Assembly: GCF_027744825.2 (NCBI RefSeq)
Contig: NC_071340.1
Span: forward strand, 813,501 to 877,500
Length of the DNA: 64,000 nt
Direction: 5' to 3'
Source: Synchiropus splendidus
Lineage: Eukaryota > Chordata > Actinopteri > Syngnathiformes > Callionymidae
The notes beneath the pieces are model-generated. The model was not told where the DNA came from, ran no database searches, and was given only the letters and a program-made list of their open reading frames with translations. The first letter of the stretch is position 1. Each line of letters opens with the position of its first letter. The position numbers and the translations under genes are program-made. Shown here one piece after another: positions 46,060 to 59,595 of this stretch.

Positions 46060-47187
46060 TAACTTTTCAGGGAAGCTTCAGAACATGAAATTTTAACCTC
46101 CCACTATAGCAGAAAGGGTCTTTCTAGTAGTTGCACATCAAATCTAAACTGTCTGAAGTGTTTTTCCAAAGTTATCAACACATTTATGTTTGGCGTTCCG
46201 AAACCCACCTTATCTCAGGCTGAAAAGCGTTTTTGTGCATTGTGCCATAACTTTTCAGGGAAGCTTCAGAACATGAAATTTTAACCTCCCACTATAGCAG
46301 AAAGGGTCTTTCTAGTAGTTGCACATCAAATCTAAGCTGTCTGAAGTGTTTTTCCAAAGTTATCAACATTTTTATGTTTGGCGTTCCGAAACCCACCTTA
46401 TCTCAGGCTGAAAAGCGTTTTTGTGCATTGTGCCATAACTTTTCAGGAAAGCTTCAGAACATGAAATTTTAACCTCCCACTATAGCAGAAAGGGTCTTTC
46501 TAGTAGTTGCACATCAAATCTAAACTGTCTGAAGTGTTTTTCCAAAGTTATCAACACTTTTATGTTTGGCGTTCCGAAACCCACCTTATCTCAGGCTGAA
46601 AAGCGTTTTTACGCATTGTGCCATAACTTTTCAGGGAAGCTTCAGAACATGAAATTTTAACCTCCCACTATAGCAGAAAGGGTCTTTCTAGTAGGTGCAC
46701 ATCAAATCTAAGCTCTCTGAAGTGTTTTTCGAAAGTTATCAACACTTTTATGTTTGGCGTTCCGAAACCCACCTTATCTCAGGCTGAAAAGCGTTTTTGT
46801 GCATTGTGCCATAACTTTTCAGGAAAGCTTCAGAACATGAAATTTTAACCTCCCACTATAGCAGAAAGGGTGTTTCTAGTAGTTGCACATCAAATCTAAA
46901 CTGTCTGAAGTGTTTTTCCAAAGTTATTAACACTTTTATGTTTGGCGTTCCGAAAGCCACCTTATCTCAGGCTGAAAAGCGTTTTTGTGCATTGTGCCAT
47001 AACTTTTCAGGAAAGCTTCAGAACATGAAATTTTAACCTCCCACTATAGCAGAAAGGGTCTTTCTAGTAGTTGCACATCAAATCTAAACTGTCTGAAGTG
47101 TTTTTCCAAAGTTATCAACACTTTTATGTTTGGCGTTCCGAAACCCACCTTATCTCAGGCTGAAAAGCGTTTTTACGCATTGTGCCA

Positions 47188-50100
47188 TAACTTTTCAGGG
47201 AAGCTTCAGAACATGAAATTTTAACCTCCCACTATAGCAGAAAGGGTCTTTCTAGTAGGTGCACATCAAATCTAAGCTCTCTGAAGTGTTTTTCGAAAGT
47301 TATCAACACTTTTATGTTTGGCGTTCCGAAACCCACCTTATCTCAGGCTGAAAAGCGTTTTTTTGCATTGTGCCATAACTTTTCAGGGAAGCTTCAGAAC
47401 ATGAAATTTTAACCTCCCACTATAGCAGAAAGGGTCTTTCTAGTAGTTGCACATCAAATCTAAACTGTCTGAAGTGTTTTTCCAAAGTTATTAACACTTT
47501 TATGTTTGGCGTTCCGAAACCCACCTTATCTCAGGCTGAAAAGCGTTTTTGTGCATTGTGCCATAACTTTTCAGGGAAGCTTCAGAACATGAAATTTTAA
47601 CCTCCCACTATAGCAGAAAGGGTCTTTCTAGTAGTTGCACATCAAATCTAAACTGTCTGAAGTGTTTTTCCAATGTTATCAACACTTTTATGTTTGGCGT
47701 TCCGAAACCCACCTTATCTCAGGCTGAAAAGCGTTTTTGTGCATTGTGCCATAACTTTTCAGGGAAGCTTCAGAACATGAAATTTTAACCTCCCACTATA
47801 GCAGAAAGGGTCTTTCTAGTAGGTGCACATCAAATCTAAGCTCTCTGAAGTGTTTTTCGAAAGTTATCAACACTTTTATGTTTGGCGTTCCGAAACCCAC
47901 CTTATCTCAGGCTGAAAAGCGTTTTTGTGCATTGTGCCATAACTTTTCAGGAAAGCTTCAGAACATGAAATTTTAACCTCCCACTATAGCAGAAAGGGTC
48001 TTTCTAGTAGTTGCACATCAAATCTAAACTGTCTGAAGTGTTTTTCCAAAGTTATCAACACTTTTATGTTTGGCGTTCCGAAACCCACCTTATCTCAGGC
48101 TGAAAAGCGTTTTTACGCATTGTGCCATAACTTTTCAGGGAAGCTTCAGAACATGAAATTTTAACCTCCCACTAGAGCAGAAAGGGTCTTTCTAGTAGGT
48201 GCACATCAAATCTAAGCTGTCTGAAGTGTTTTTCGAAAGTTATCAACACTTTTATGTTTGGCGTTCCGAAACCCACCTTATCTCAGGCTGAAAAGCGTTT
48301 TTGTGCATTGTGCCATAACTTTTCAGGAAAGCTTCAGAACATGAAATTTTAACCTCCCACTATAGCAGAAAGGGTCTTTCTAGTAGTTGCACATCAAATC
48401 TAAACTGTCTGAAGTGTTTTTCGAAAGTTATTAACACTTTTATGTTTGGCGTTCCGAAACCCACCTTATCTCAGGCTGAAAAGCGTTTTTGTGCATTGTG
48501 CCATAACTTTTCAGGGAAGCTTCAGAACATGAAATTTTAACCTCCCACTATAGCAGAAAGGGTCTTTCTAGTAGTTGCACATCAAATCTAAACTGTCTGA
48601 AGTGTTTTTCCAAAGTTATCAACACTTTTATGTTTGGCGTTCCGAAACCCACCTTATCTCAGGCTGAAAAGCGTTTTTACGCATTGTGCCATAACTTTTC
48701 AGGGAAGCTTCAGAACATGAAATTTTAACCTCCCACTATAGCAGAAAGGGTCTTTCTAATAGGTGCACATCAAATCTAAGCTGTCTGAAGTGTTTTTCGA
48801 AAGTTATCAACACTTTTATGTTTGGCGTTCCGAAACCCACCTTATCTCAGGCTGAAAAGTGTTTTTGTGCATTGTGCCATAACTTTTCAGGGAAGCTTCA
48901 GAACATGAAATTTTAACCTCCCACTATAGCAGAAAGGGTCTTTCTAGTAGTTGCACATCAAATCTAAGCTGTCTGAAGTGTTTTTCTAAAGTTATCAACA
49001 CTTTTATGTTTGGCGTTCCGAAACCCACCTTATCTCAGGCTGAAAAGCGTTTTTACGCATTGTGCCATAACTTTTCAGGGAAGCTTCAGAACATGAAATT
49101 TTAACCTCCCACTATAGCAGAAAGGGTCTTTCTAGTAGGTGCACATCAAATCTAAGCTCTCTGAAGTGTTTTTCGAAAGTTATCAACACTTTTATGTTTG
49201 GCGTTCCGAAACCCACCTTATCTCAGGCTGAAAAGCGTTTTTGTGCATTGTGCCATAACTTTTCAGGAAAGCTTCAGAACATGAAATTTTAACCTCCCAC
49301 TATAGCAGAAAGGGTCTTTCTAGTAGTTGCACATCAAATCTAAACTGTCTGAAGTGTTTTTCCAAAGTTATTAACACTTTTATGTTTGGCGTTCCGAAAC
49401 CCACCTTATCTCAGGCTGAAAAGCGTTTTTGTGCATTGTGCCATAACTTTTCAGGGAAGCTTCAGAACATGAAATTTTAACCTCCCACTATAGCAGAAAG
49501 GGTCTTTCTAGTAGTTGCACATCAAATCTAAACTGTCTGAAGTGTTTTTCCAAAGTTATTAACACTTTTATGTTTGGCGTTCCGAAACCCACCTTATCTC
49601 AGGCTGAAAAGCGTTTTTGTGCATTGTGCCATAACTTTTCAGGGAAGCTTCAGAACATGAAATTTTAACCTCCCACTATAGCAGAAAGGGTCTTTCTAGT
49701 AGTTGCACATCAAATCTAAACTGTCTGAAGTGTTTTTCCAAAGTTATTAACACTTTTATGTTTGGCGTTCCGAAACCCACCTTATCTCAGGCTGAAAAGC
49801 GTTTTTGTGCATTGTGCCATAACTTTTCAGGGAAGCTTCAGAACATGAAATTTTAACCTCCCACTATAGCAGAAAGGGTCTTTCTAGTAGTTGCACATCA
49901 AATCTAAACTGTCTGAAGTGTTTTTCCAAAGTTATCAACACATTTATGTTTGGCGTTCCGAAACCCACCTTATCTCAGGCTGAAAAGCGTTTTTGTGCAT
50001 TGTGCCATAACTTTTCAGGGAAGCTTCAGAACATGAAATTTTAACCTCCCACTATAGCAGAAAGGGTCTTTCTAGTAGTTGCACATCAAATCTAAGCTGT

Positions 50101-50195
50101 CTGAAGTGTTTTTCCAAAGTTATCAACACTTTTATGTTTGGCGTTCCGAAACCCACCTTATCTCAGGCTGAAAAGCGTTTTTGTGCATTGTGCCA
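47188..50195 (+). repeat. Right-hand recurrence of the 14-monomer HOR
   Basis: The order is B-C-D-B-A-B2-(C-like with G108)-A'-B2-H-B-C-C-C-F-G. From D on, it matches the 14-monomer unit at 6392 place by place, except that the B before S is B2 and the S place has a C-like monomer with G108. The offset is 41172 bp (219 monomers). The rare H monomer at 48880 is the strongest marker. Confidence 0.8.
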
Positions 50196-50571
50196 TAACT
50201 TTTCAGGAAAGCTTCAGAACATGAAATTTTAACCTCCCACTATAGCAGAAAGGGTCTTTCTAGTAGTTGCACATCAAATCTAAACTGTCTGAAGTGTTTT
50301 TCCAAAGTTATCAACACTTTTATGTTTGGCGTTCCGAAACCCACCTTATCTCAGGCTGAAAAGCGTTTTTACGCATTGTGCCATAACTTTTCAGGGAAGC
50401 TTCAGAACATGAAATTTTAACCTCCCACTATAGCAGAAAGGATCTTTCTAGTAGGTGCACATCAAATCTAAGCTCTCTGAAGTGTTTTTCGAAAGTTATC
50501 AACACTTTTATGTTTGGCGTTCCGAAACCCACCTTATCTCAGGCTGAAAAGCGTTTTTGTGCATTGTGCCA
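49256..50571 (+). repeat. 7-monomer HOR unit, copy 1 (1316 bp)
   Basis: The order is C(A13)-C-C-F-G-A-B, with GAAAGGATC in the B. The next 1316 bp repeat it with no difference that I could see. The GGATC mark is also in the B monomers at 9212 and 13348. Confidence 0.88.
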
Positions 50572-51887
50572 TAACTTTTCAGGAAAGCTTCAGAACATGA
50601 AATTTTAACCTCCCACTATAGCAGAAAGGGTCTTTCTAGTAGTTGCACATCAAATCTAAACTGTCTGAAGTGTTTTTCCAAAGTTATTAACACTTTTATG
50701 TTTGGCGTTCCGAAACCCACCTTATCTCAGGCTGAAAAGCGTTTTTGTGCATTGTGCCATAACTTTTCAGGGAAGCTTCAGAACATGAAATTTTAACCTC
50801 CCACTATAGCAGAAAGGGTCTTTCTAGTAGTTGCACATCAAATCTAAACTGTCTGAAGTGTTTTTCCAAAGTTATTAACACTTTTATGTTTGGCGTTCCG
50901 AAACCCACCTTATCTCAGGCTGAAAAGCGTTTTTGTGCATTGTGCCATAACTTTTCAGGGAAGCTTCAGAACATGAAATTTTAACCTCCCACTATAGCAG
51001 AAAGGGTCTTTCTAGTAGTTGCACATCAAATCTAAACTGTCTGAAGTGTTTTTCCAAAGTTATTAACACTTTTATGTTTGGCGTTCCGAAACCCACCTTA
51101 TCTCAGGCTGAAAAGCGTTTTTGTGCATTGTGCCATAACTTTTCAGGGAAGCTTCAGAACATGAAATTTTAACCTCCCACTATAGCAGAAAGGGTCTTTC
51201 TAGTAGTTGCACATCAAATCTAAACTGTCTGAAGTGTTTTTCCAAAGTTATCAACACATTTATGTTTGGCGTTCCGAAACCCACCTTATCTCAGGCTGAA
51301 AAGCGTTTTTGTGCATTGTGCCATAACTTTTCAGGGAAGCTTCAGAACATGAAATTTTAACCTCCCACTATAGCAGAAAGGGTCTTTCTAGTAGTTGCAC
51401 ATCAAATCTAAGCTGTCTGAAGTGTTTTTCCAAAGTTATCAACACTTTTATGTTTGGCGTTCCGAAACCCACCTTATCTCAGGCTGAAAAGCGTTTTTGT
51501 GCATTGTGCCATAACTTTTCAGGAAAGCTTCAGAACATGAAATTTTAACCTCCCACTATAGCAGAAAGGGTCTTTCTAGTAGTTGCACATCAAATCTAAA
51601 CTGTCTGAAGTGTTTTTCCAAAGTTATCAACACTTTTATGTTTGGCGTTCCGAAACCCACCTTATCTCAGGCTGAAAAGCGTTTTTACGCATTGTGCCAT
51701 AACTTTTCAGGGAAGCTTCAGAACATGAAATTTTAACCTCCCACTATAGCAGAAAGGATCTTTCTAGTAGGTGCACATCAAATCTAAGCTCTCTGAAGTG
51801 TTTTTCGAAAGTTATCAACACTTTTATGTTTGGCGTTCCGAAACCCACCTTATCTCAGGCTGAAAAGCGTTTTTGTGCATTGTGCCA
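50572..51887 (+). repeat. 7-monomer HOR unit, copy 2 (1316 bp)
   Basis: This is a tandem copy of 49256..50571, with the GGATC mark at 51757 exactly 1316 bp after 50441. It is the last place in the window with an F-G pair; beyond it the array changes to J-type units. Confidence 0.88.
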
Positions 51888-52451
51888 TAACTTTTCAGGA
51901 AAGCTTCAGAACATGAAATTTTAACCTCCCACTATAGCAGAAAGGGTCTTTCTAGTAGTTGCACATCAAATCTAAACTGTCTGAAGTGTTTTTCCAAAGT
52001 TATTAACACTTTTATGTTTGGCGTTCCGAAACCCACCTTATCTCAGGCTGAAAAGCGTTTTTGTGCATTGTGCCATAACTTTTCAGGGAAGCTTCAGAAC
52101 ATGAAATTTTAACCTCCCACTATAGCAGAAAGGGTCTTTCTAGTAGTTGCACATCAAATCTAAACTGTCTGAAGTGTTTTTCCAAAGTTATCAACACTTT
52201 TATGTTTGGCGTTCCGAAACCCACCTTATCTCAGGCTGAAAAGCGTTTTTGTGCATTGTGCCATAACTTTTCAGGGAAGCTTCAGAACATGAAATTTTAA
52301 CCTCCCACTATAGCAGAAAGGGTCTTTCTAGTAGTTGCACATCAAATCTAAACTGTCTGAAGTGTTTTTCCAAAGTTATCAACACTTTTATGTTTGGCGT
52401 TCCGAAACCCACCTTATCTCAGGCTGAAAAGCGTTTTTGTGCATTGTGCCA

Positions 52452-54895
52452 TAACTTTTCAGGAAAGCTTCAGAACATGAAATTTTAACCTCCCACTATA
52501 GCAGAAAGGGTATTTCTAGTAGTTGCACATCAAATCTAAACTGTCTGAAGTGTTTTTCCAAAGTTATTAACACTTTTATGTTTGGCGTTCCGAAACCCAC
52601 CTTATCTCAGGCTGAAAAGCGTTTTTGTGCATTGTGCCATAACTTTTCAGGGAAGCTTCAGAACATGAAATTTTAACCTCCCACTATAGCAGAAAGGGTC
52701 TTTCTAGTAGTTGCACATCAAATCTAAACTGTCTGAAGTGTTTTTCCAAAGTTATCAACACTTTTATGTTTGGCGTTCCGAAACCCACCTTATCTCAGGC
52801 TGAAAAGCGTTTTTACGCATTGTGCCATAACTTTTCAGGGAAGCTTCAGAACATGAAATTTTAACCTCCCACTATAGCAGAAAGGGTCTTTCTAGTAGTT
52901 GCACATCAAATCTAAACTGTCTGAAGTGTTTTTCCAAAGTTATCAACACTTTTATGTTTGGCGTTCCGAAACCCACCTTATCTCAGGCTGAAAAGCGTTT
53001 TTGTGCATTGTGCCATAACTTTTCAGGGAAGCTTCAGAACATGAAATTTTAACCTCCCACTATAGCAGAAAGGGTCTTTCTAGTAGGTGCACATCAAATC
53101 TAAGCTGTCTGAAGTGTTTTTCCAAAGTTATCAACACTTTTATGTTTGGCGTTCCGAAACCCACCTTATCTCAGGCTGAAAAGCGTTTTTGTGCATTGTG
53201 CCATAACTTTTCAGGGAAGCTTCAGAACATGAAATTTTAACCTCCCAGTATAGCAGAAAGGGTCTTTCTAGTAGTTGCACATCAAATCTAAACTGTCTGA
53301 AGTGTTTTTCCAAAGTTATCAACACTTTTATGTTTGGCGTTCCGAAACCCACCTTATCTCAGGCTGAAAAGCGTTTTTACGCATTGTGCCATAACTTTTC
53401 AGGGAAGCTTCAGAACATGAAATTTTAACCTCCCACTATAGCAGAAAGGGTCTTTCTAGTAGTTGCACATCAAATCTAAGCTGTCTGAAGTGTTTTTCAA
53501 AAGTTATCAACACTTTTATGTTTGGCGTTCCGAAACCCACCTTATCTCAGGCTGAAAAGCGTTTTTGTGCATTGTGCCATAACTTTTCAGGAAAGCTTCA
53601 GAACATGAAATTTTAACCTCCCACTATAGCAGAAAGGGTCTTTCTAGTAGTTGCACATCAAATCTAAACTGTCTGAAGTGTTTTTCCAAAGTTATCAACA
53701 CTTTTATGTTTGGCGTTCCGAAACCCACCTTATCTCAGGCTGAAAAGCGTTTTTACGCATTGTGCCATAACTTTTCAGGGAAGCTTCAGAACATGAAATT
53801 TTAACCTCCCACTATAGCAGAAAGGGTCTTTCTAGTAGGTGCACATCAAATCTAAGCTGTCTGAAGTGTTTTTCGAAAGTTATCAACACTTTTATGTTTG
53901 GCGTTCCGAAACCCACCTTATCTCAGGCTGAAAAGCGTTTTTGTGCATTGTGCCATAACTTTTCAGGAAAGCTTCAGAACATGAAATTTTAACCTCCCAC
54001 TATAGCAGAAAGGGTCTTTCTAGTAGTTGCACATCAAATCTAAACTGTCTGAAGTGTTTTTCCAAAGTTATCAACACTTTTATGTTTGGCGTTCCGAAAC
54101 CCACCTTATCTCAGGCTGAAAAGCGTTTTTGTGCATTGTGCCATAACTTTTCAGGGAAGCTTCAGAACATGAAATTTTAACCTCCCACTATAGCAGAAAG
54201 GGTCTTTCTAGTAGTTGCACATCAAATCTAAGCTGTCTGAAGTGTTTTTCAAAAGTTATCAACACTTTTATGTTTGGCGTTCCGAAACCCACCTTATCTC
54301 AGGCTGAAAAGCGTTTTTGTGCATTGTGCCATAACTTTTCAGGAAAGCTTCAGAACATGAAATTTTAACCTCCCACTATAGCAGAAAGGGTCTTTCTAGT
54401 AGTTGCACATCAAATCTAAACTGTCTGAAGTGTTTTTCCAAAGTTATCAACACTTTTATGTTTGGCGTTCCGAAACCCACCTTATCTCAGGCTGAAAAGC
54501 GTTTATGTGCATTGTGCCATAACTTTTCAGGAAAGCTTCAGAACATGAAATTTTAACCTCCCACTATAGCAGAAAGGGTCTTTCTAGTAGTTGCACATCA
54601 AATCTAAACTGTCTGAAGTGTTTTTCCAAAGTTATCAACACTTTTATGTTTGGCGTTCCGAAACCCACCTTATCTCAGGCTGAAAAGCGTTTTTACGCAT
54701 TGTGCCATAACTTTTCAGGGAAGCTTCAGAACATGAAATTTTAACCTCCCACTATAGCAGAAAGGGTCTTTCTAGTAGGTGCACATCAAATCTAAGCTCT
54801 CTGAAGTGTTTTTCGAAAGTTATCAACACTTTTATGTTTGGCGTTCCGAAACCCACCTTATCTCAGGCTGAAAAGCGTTTTTGTGCATTGTGCCA
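52452..54895 (+). repeat. J-type block, copy 2 (13 monomers)
   Basis: The order is C(GGGTATTTC)-A'-K-L-A'-J-A-B2-K-J-K-A-B. It matches 18424..20679 with one extra K (54332..54519, private CGTTTATGTG). The offset of the first monomer is 34028 bp (181 monomers). The A' at 53204 has CCCAGTATAG. Confidence 0.82.
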
Positions 54896-57339
54896 TAACT
54901 TTTCAGGAAAGCTTCAGAACATGAAATTTTAACCTCCCACTATAGCAGAAAGGGTCTTTCTAGTAGTTGCACATCAAATCTAAACTGTCTGAAGTGTTTT
55001 TCCAAAGTTATCAACACTTTTATGTTTGGCGTTCCGAAACCCACCTTATCTCAGGCTGAAAAGCGTTTTTACGCATTGTGCCATAACTTTTCAGGAAAGC
55101 TTCAGAACATGAAATTTTAACCTCCCACTATAGCAGAAAGGGTCTTTCTAGTAGTTGCACATCAAATCTAAACTGTCTGAAGTGTTTTTCCAAAGTTATC
55201 AACACTTTTATGTTTGGCGTTCCGAAACCCACCTTATCTCAGGCTGAAAAGCGTTTTTACGCATTGTGCCATAACTTTTCAGGGAAGCTTCAGAACATGA
55301 AATTTTAACCTCCCACTATAGCAGAAAGGGTCTTTCTAGTAGGTGCACATCAAATCTAAGCTGTCTGAAGTGTTTTTCGAAAGTTATCAACACTTTTATG
55401 TTTGGCGTTCCGAAACCCACCTTATCTCAGACTGAAAAGCGTTTTTGTGCATTGTGCCATAACTTTTCAGGAAAGCTTCAGAACATGAAATTTTAACCTC
55501 CCACTATAGCAGAAAGGGTCTTTCTAGTAGTTGCACATCAAATCTAAACTGTCTGAAGTGTTTTTCCAAAGTTATCAACACTTTTATGTTTGGCGTTCCG
55601 AAACCCACCTTATCTCAGGCTGAAAAGCGTTTTTGTGCATTGTGCCATAACTTTTCAGGGAAGCTTCAGAACATGAAATTTTAACCTCCCACTATAGCAG
55701 AAAGGGTCTTTCTAGTAGTTGCACATCAAATCTAAGCTGTCTGAAGTGTTTTTCAAAAGTTATCAACACTTTTATGTTTGGCGTTCCGAAACCCACCTTA
55801 TCTCAGGCTGAAAAGCGTTTTTGTGCATTGTGCCATAACTTTTCAGGAAAGCTTCAGAACATGAAATTTTAACCTCCCACTATAGCAGAAAGGGTCTTTC
55901 TAGTAGTGGCACATCAAATCTAAACTGTCTGAAGTGTTTTTCCAAAGTTATCAACACTTTTATGTTTGGCGTTCCGAAACCCACCTTATCTCAGGCTGAA
56001 AAGCGTTTTTACGCATTGTGCCATAACTTTTCAGGGAAGCTTCAGAACATGAAATTTTAACCTCCCACTATAGCAGAAAGGGTCTTTCTAGTAGGTGCAC
56101 ATCAAATCTAAGCTCTCTGAAGTGTTTTTCGAAAGTTATCAACACTTTTATGTTTGGCGTTCCGAAACCCACCTTATCTCAGGCTGAAAAGCGTTTTTGT
56201 GCATTGTGCCATAACTTTTCAGGAAAGCTTCAGAACATGAAATTTTAACCTCCCACTATAGCAGAAAGTGTCTTTCTAGTAGTTGCACATCAAATCTAAA
56301 CTGTCTGAAGTGTTTTTCCAAAGTTATCAACACTTTTATGTTTGGCGTTCCGAAACCCACCTTATCTCAGGCTGAAAAGCGTTTTTGTGCATTGTGCCAT
56401 AACTTTTCAGGAAAGCTTCAGAACATGAAATTTTAACCTCCCACTATAGCAGAAAGGGTCTTTCTAGTAGTTGCACATCAAATCTAAACTGTCTGAAGTG
56501 TTTTTCCAAAGTTATCAACACTTTTATGTTTGGCGTTCCGAAACCCACCTTATCTCAGGCTGAAAACCGTTTTTACGCATTGTGCCATAACTTTTCAGGG
56601 AAGCTTCAGAACATGAAATTTTAACCTCCCACTATAGCAGAAAGGGTCTTTCTAGTAGGTGCACATCAAATCTAAGCTCTCTGAAGTGTTTTTCGAAAGT
56701 TATCAACACTTTTATGTTTGGCGTTCCGAAACCCACCTTATCTCAGGCTGAAAAGCGTTTTTGTGCATTGTGCCATAACTTTTCAGGAAAGCTTCAGAAC
56801 ATGAAATTTTAACCTCCCACTATAGCAGAAAGTGTCTTTCTAGTAGTTGCACATCAAATCTAAACTGTCTGAAGTGTTTTTCAAAAGTTATTAACACTTT
56901 TATGTTTGGCGTTCCGAAACCCACCTTATCTCAGGCTGAAAAGCGTTTTTGTGCATTGTGCCATACCTTTTCAGGGAAGCTTCAGAACATGAAATTTTAA
57001 CCTCCCACTATAGCAGAAAGGGTCTTTCTAGTAGTTGCACATCAAATCTAAACTGTCTGAAGTGTTTTTCCAAAGTTATCAACACTTTTATGTTTGGCGT
57101 TCCGAAACCCACCTTATCTCAGGCTGAAAAGCGTTTTTGTGCATTGTGCCATAACTTTTCAGGGAAGCTTCAGAACATGAAATTTTAACCTCCCACTATA
57201 GCAGAAAGGGTCTTTCTAGTAGTTGCACATCAAATCTAAACTGTCTGAAGTGTTTTTCCAAAGTTATCAACACTTTTATGTTTGGCGTTCCGAAACCCAC
57301 CTTATCTCAGGCTGAAAAGCGTTTTTGTGCATTGTGCCA
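54896..57339 (+). repeat. J/A/B/S stretch between two J-type blocks
   Basis: The order is A-A-B2-K-J-A-B-S-A-B-S-K-K. Private marks include CTCAGACTG at 55272, GTAGTGGCAC at 55836, GAAAACCG at 56400 (shared with the hybrid at 60724) and CCATACCTTTT at 56964. The two adjacent A monomers at 54896 and 55084 are an unusual order. Confidence 0.7.
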
Positions 57340-59595
57340 TAACTTTTCAGGAAAGCTTCAGAACATGAAATTTTAACCTCCCACTATAGCAGAAAGGGTA
57401 TTTCTAGTAGTTGCACATCAAATCTAAACTGTCTGAAGTGTTTTTCCAAAGTTATTAACACTTTTATGTTTGGCGTTCCGAAACCCACCTTATCTCAGGC
57501 TGAAAAGCGTTTTTGTGCATTGTGCCATAACTTTTCAGGGAAGCTTCAGAACATGAAATTTTAACCTCCCACTATAGCAGAAAGGGTCTTTCTAGTAGTT
57601 GCACATCAAATCTAAACTGTCTGAAGTGTTTTTCCAAAGTTATCAACACTTTTATGTTTGGCGTTCCGAAACCCACCTTATCTCAGGCTGAAAAGCGTTT
57701 TTACGCATTGTGCCATAACTTTTCAGGGAAGCTTCAGAACATGAAATTTTAACCTCCCACTATAGCAGAAAGGGTCTTTCTAGTAGTTGCACATCAAATC
57801 TAAACTGTCTGAAGTGTTTTTCCAAAGTTATCAACACTTTTATGTTTGGCGTTCCGAAACCCACCTTATCTCAGGCTGAAAAGCGTTTTTGTGCATTGTG
57901 CCATAACTTTTCAGGGAAGCTTCAGAACATGAAATTTTAACCTCCCACTATAGCAGAAAGGGTCTTTCTAGTAGGTGCACATCAAATCTAAGCTGTCTGA
58001 AGTGTTTTTCCAAAGTTATCAACACTTTTATGTTTGGCGTTCCGAAACCCACCTTATCTCAGGCTGAAAAGCGTTTTTGTGCATTGTGCCATAACTTTTC
58101 AGGGAAGCTTCAGAACATGAAATTTTAACCTCCCACTATAGCAGAAAGGGTCTTTCTAGTAGTTGCACATCAAATCTAAACTGTCTGAAGTGTTTTTCCA
58201 AAGTTATCAACACTTTTATGTTTGGCGTTCCGAAACCCACCTTATCTCAGGCTGAAAAGCGTTTTTACGCATTGTGCCATAACTTTTCAGGGAAGCTTCA
58301 GAACATGAAATTTTAACCTCCCACTATAGCAGAAAGGGTCTTTCTAGTAGTTGCACATCAAATCTAAGCTGTCTGAAGTGTTTTTCAAAAGTTATCAACA
58401 CTTTTATGTTTGGCGTTCCGAAACCCACCTTATCTCAGGCTGAAAAGCGTTTTTGTGCATTGTGCCATAACTTTTCAGGAAAGCTTCAGAACATGAAATT
58501 TTAACCTCCCACTATAGCAGAAAGGGTCTTTCTAGTAGTTGCACATCAAATCTAAACTGTCTGAAGTGTTTTTCCAAAGTTATCAACACTTTTATGTTTG
58601 GCGTTCCGAAACCCACCTTATCTCAGGCTGAAAAGCGTTTTTACGCATTGTGCCATAACTTTTCAGGGAAGCTTCAGAACATGAAATTTTAACCTCCCAC
58701 TATAGCAGAAAGGGTCTTTCTAGTAGGTGCACATCAAATCTAAGCTGTCTGAAGTGTTTTTCGAAAGTTATCAACACTTTTATGTTTGGCGTTCCGAAAC
58801 CCACCTTATCTCAGGCTGAAAAGCGTTTTTGTGCATTGTGCCATAACTTTTCAGGAAAGCTTCAGAACATGAAATTTTAACCTCCCACTATAGCAGAAAG
58901 GGTCTTTCTAGTAGTTGCACATCAAATCTAAACTGTCTGAAGTGTTTTTCCAAAGTTATCAACACTTTTATGTTTGGCGTTCCGAAACCCACCTTATCTC
59001 AGGCTGAAAAGCGTTTTTGTGCATTGTGCCATAACTTTTCAGGGAAGCTTCAGAACATGAAATTTTAACCTCCCACTATAGCAGAAAGGGTCTTTCTAGT
59101 AGTTGCACATCAAATCTAAGCTGTCTGAAGTGTTTTTCAAAAGTTATCAACACTTTTATGTTTGGCGTTCCGAAACCCACCTTATCTCAGGCTGAAAAGC
59201 GTTTTTGTGCATTGTGCCATAACTTTTCAGGAAAGCTTCAGAACATGAAATTTTAACCTCCCACTATAGCAGAAAGGGTCTTTCTAGTAGTTGCACATCA
59301 AATCTAAACTGTCTGAAGTGTTTTTCCAAAGTTATCAACACTTTTATGTTTGGCGTTCCGAAACCCACCTTATCTCAGGCTGAAAAGCGTTTTTACGCAT
59401 TGTGCCATAACTTTTCAGGGAAGCTTCAGAACATGAAATTTTAACCTCCCACTATAGCAGAAAGGGTCTTTCTAGTAGGTGCACATCAAATCTAAGCTCT
59501 CTGAAGTGTTTTTCGAAAGTTATCAACACTTTTATGTTTGGCGTTCCGAAACCCACCTTATCTCAGGCTGAAAAGCGTTTTTGTGCATTGTGCCA
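57340..59595 (+). repeat. 12-monomer J-type block, copy 3
   Basis: The order C(GGGTATTTC)-A'-K-L-A'-J-A-B2-K-J-A-B is the same as 18424..20679. The first monomer lies exactly 4888 bp (26 monomers) after the one at 52452. The lack of private marks makes this the cleanest of the three copies. Confidence 0.82.

Noticed and set aside
53140..53352. Minus-strand open frame of 70 codons
   Set aside because: Opened by CCCAGTATAG in the monomer at 53204, a single change that removes the same stop codon. Nothing else supports a gene.
56949..57188. Plus-strand open frame of 79 codons
   Set aside because: Opened by CCATACCTT in place of CCATAACTT, the same stop lost by a different base change. Satellite sequence only.
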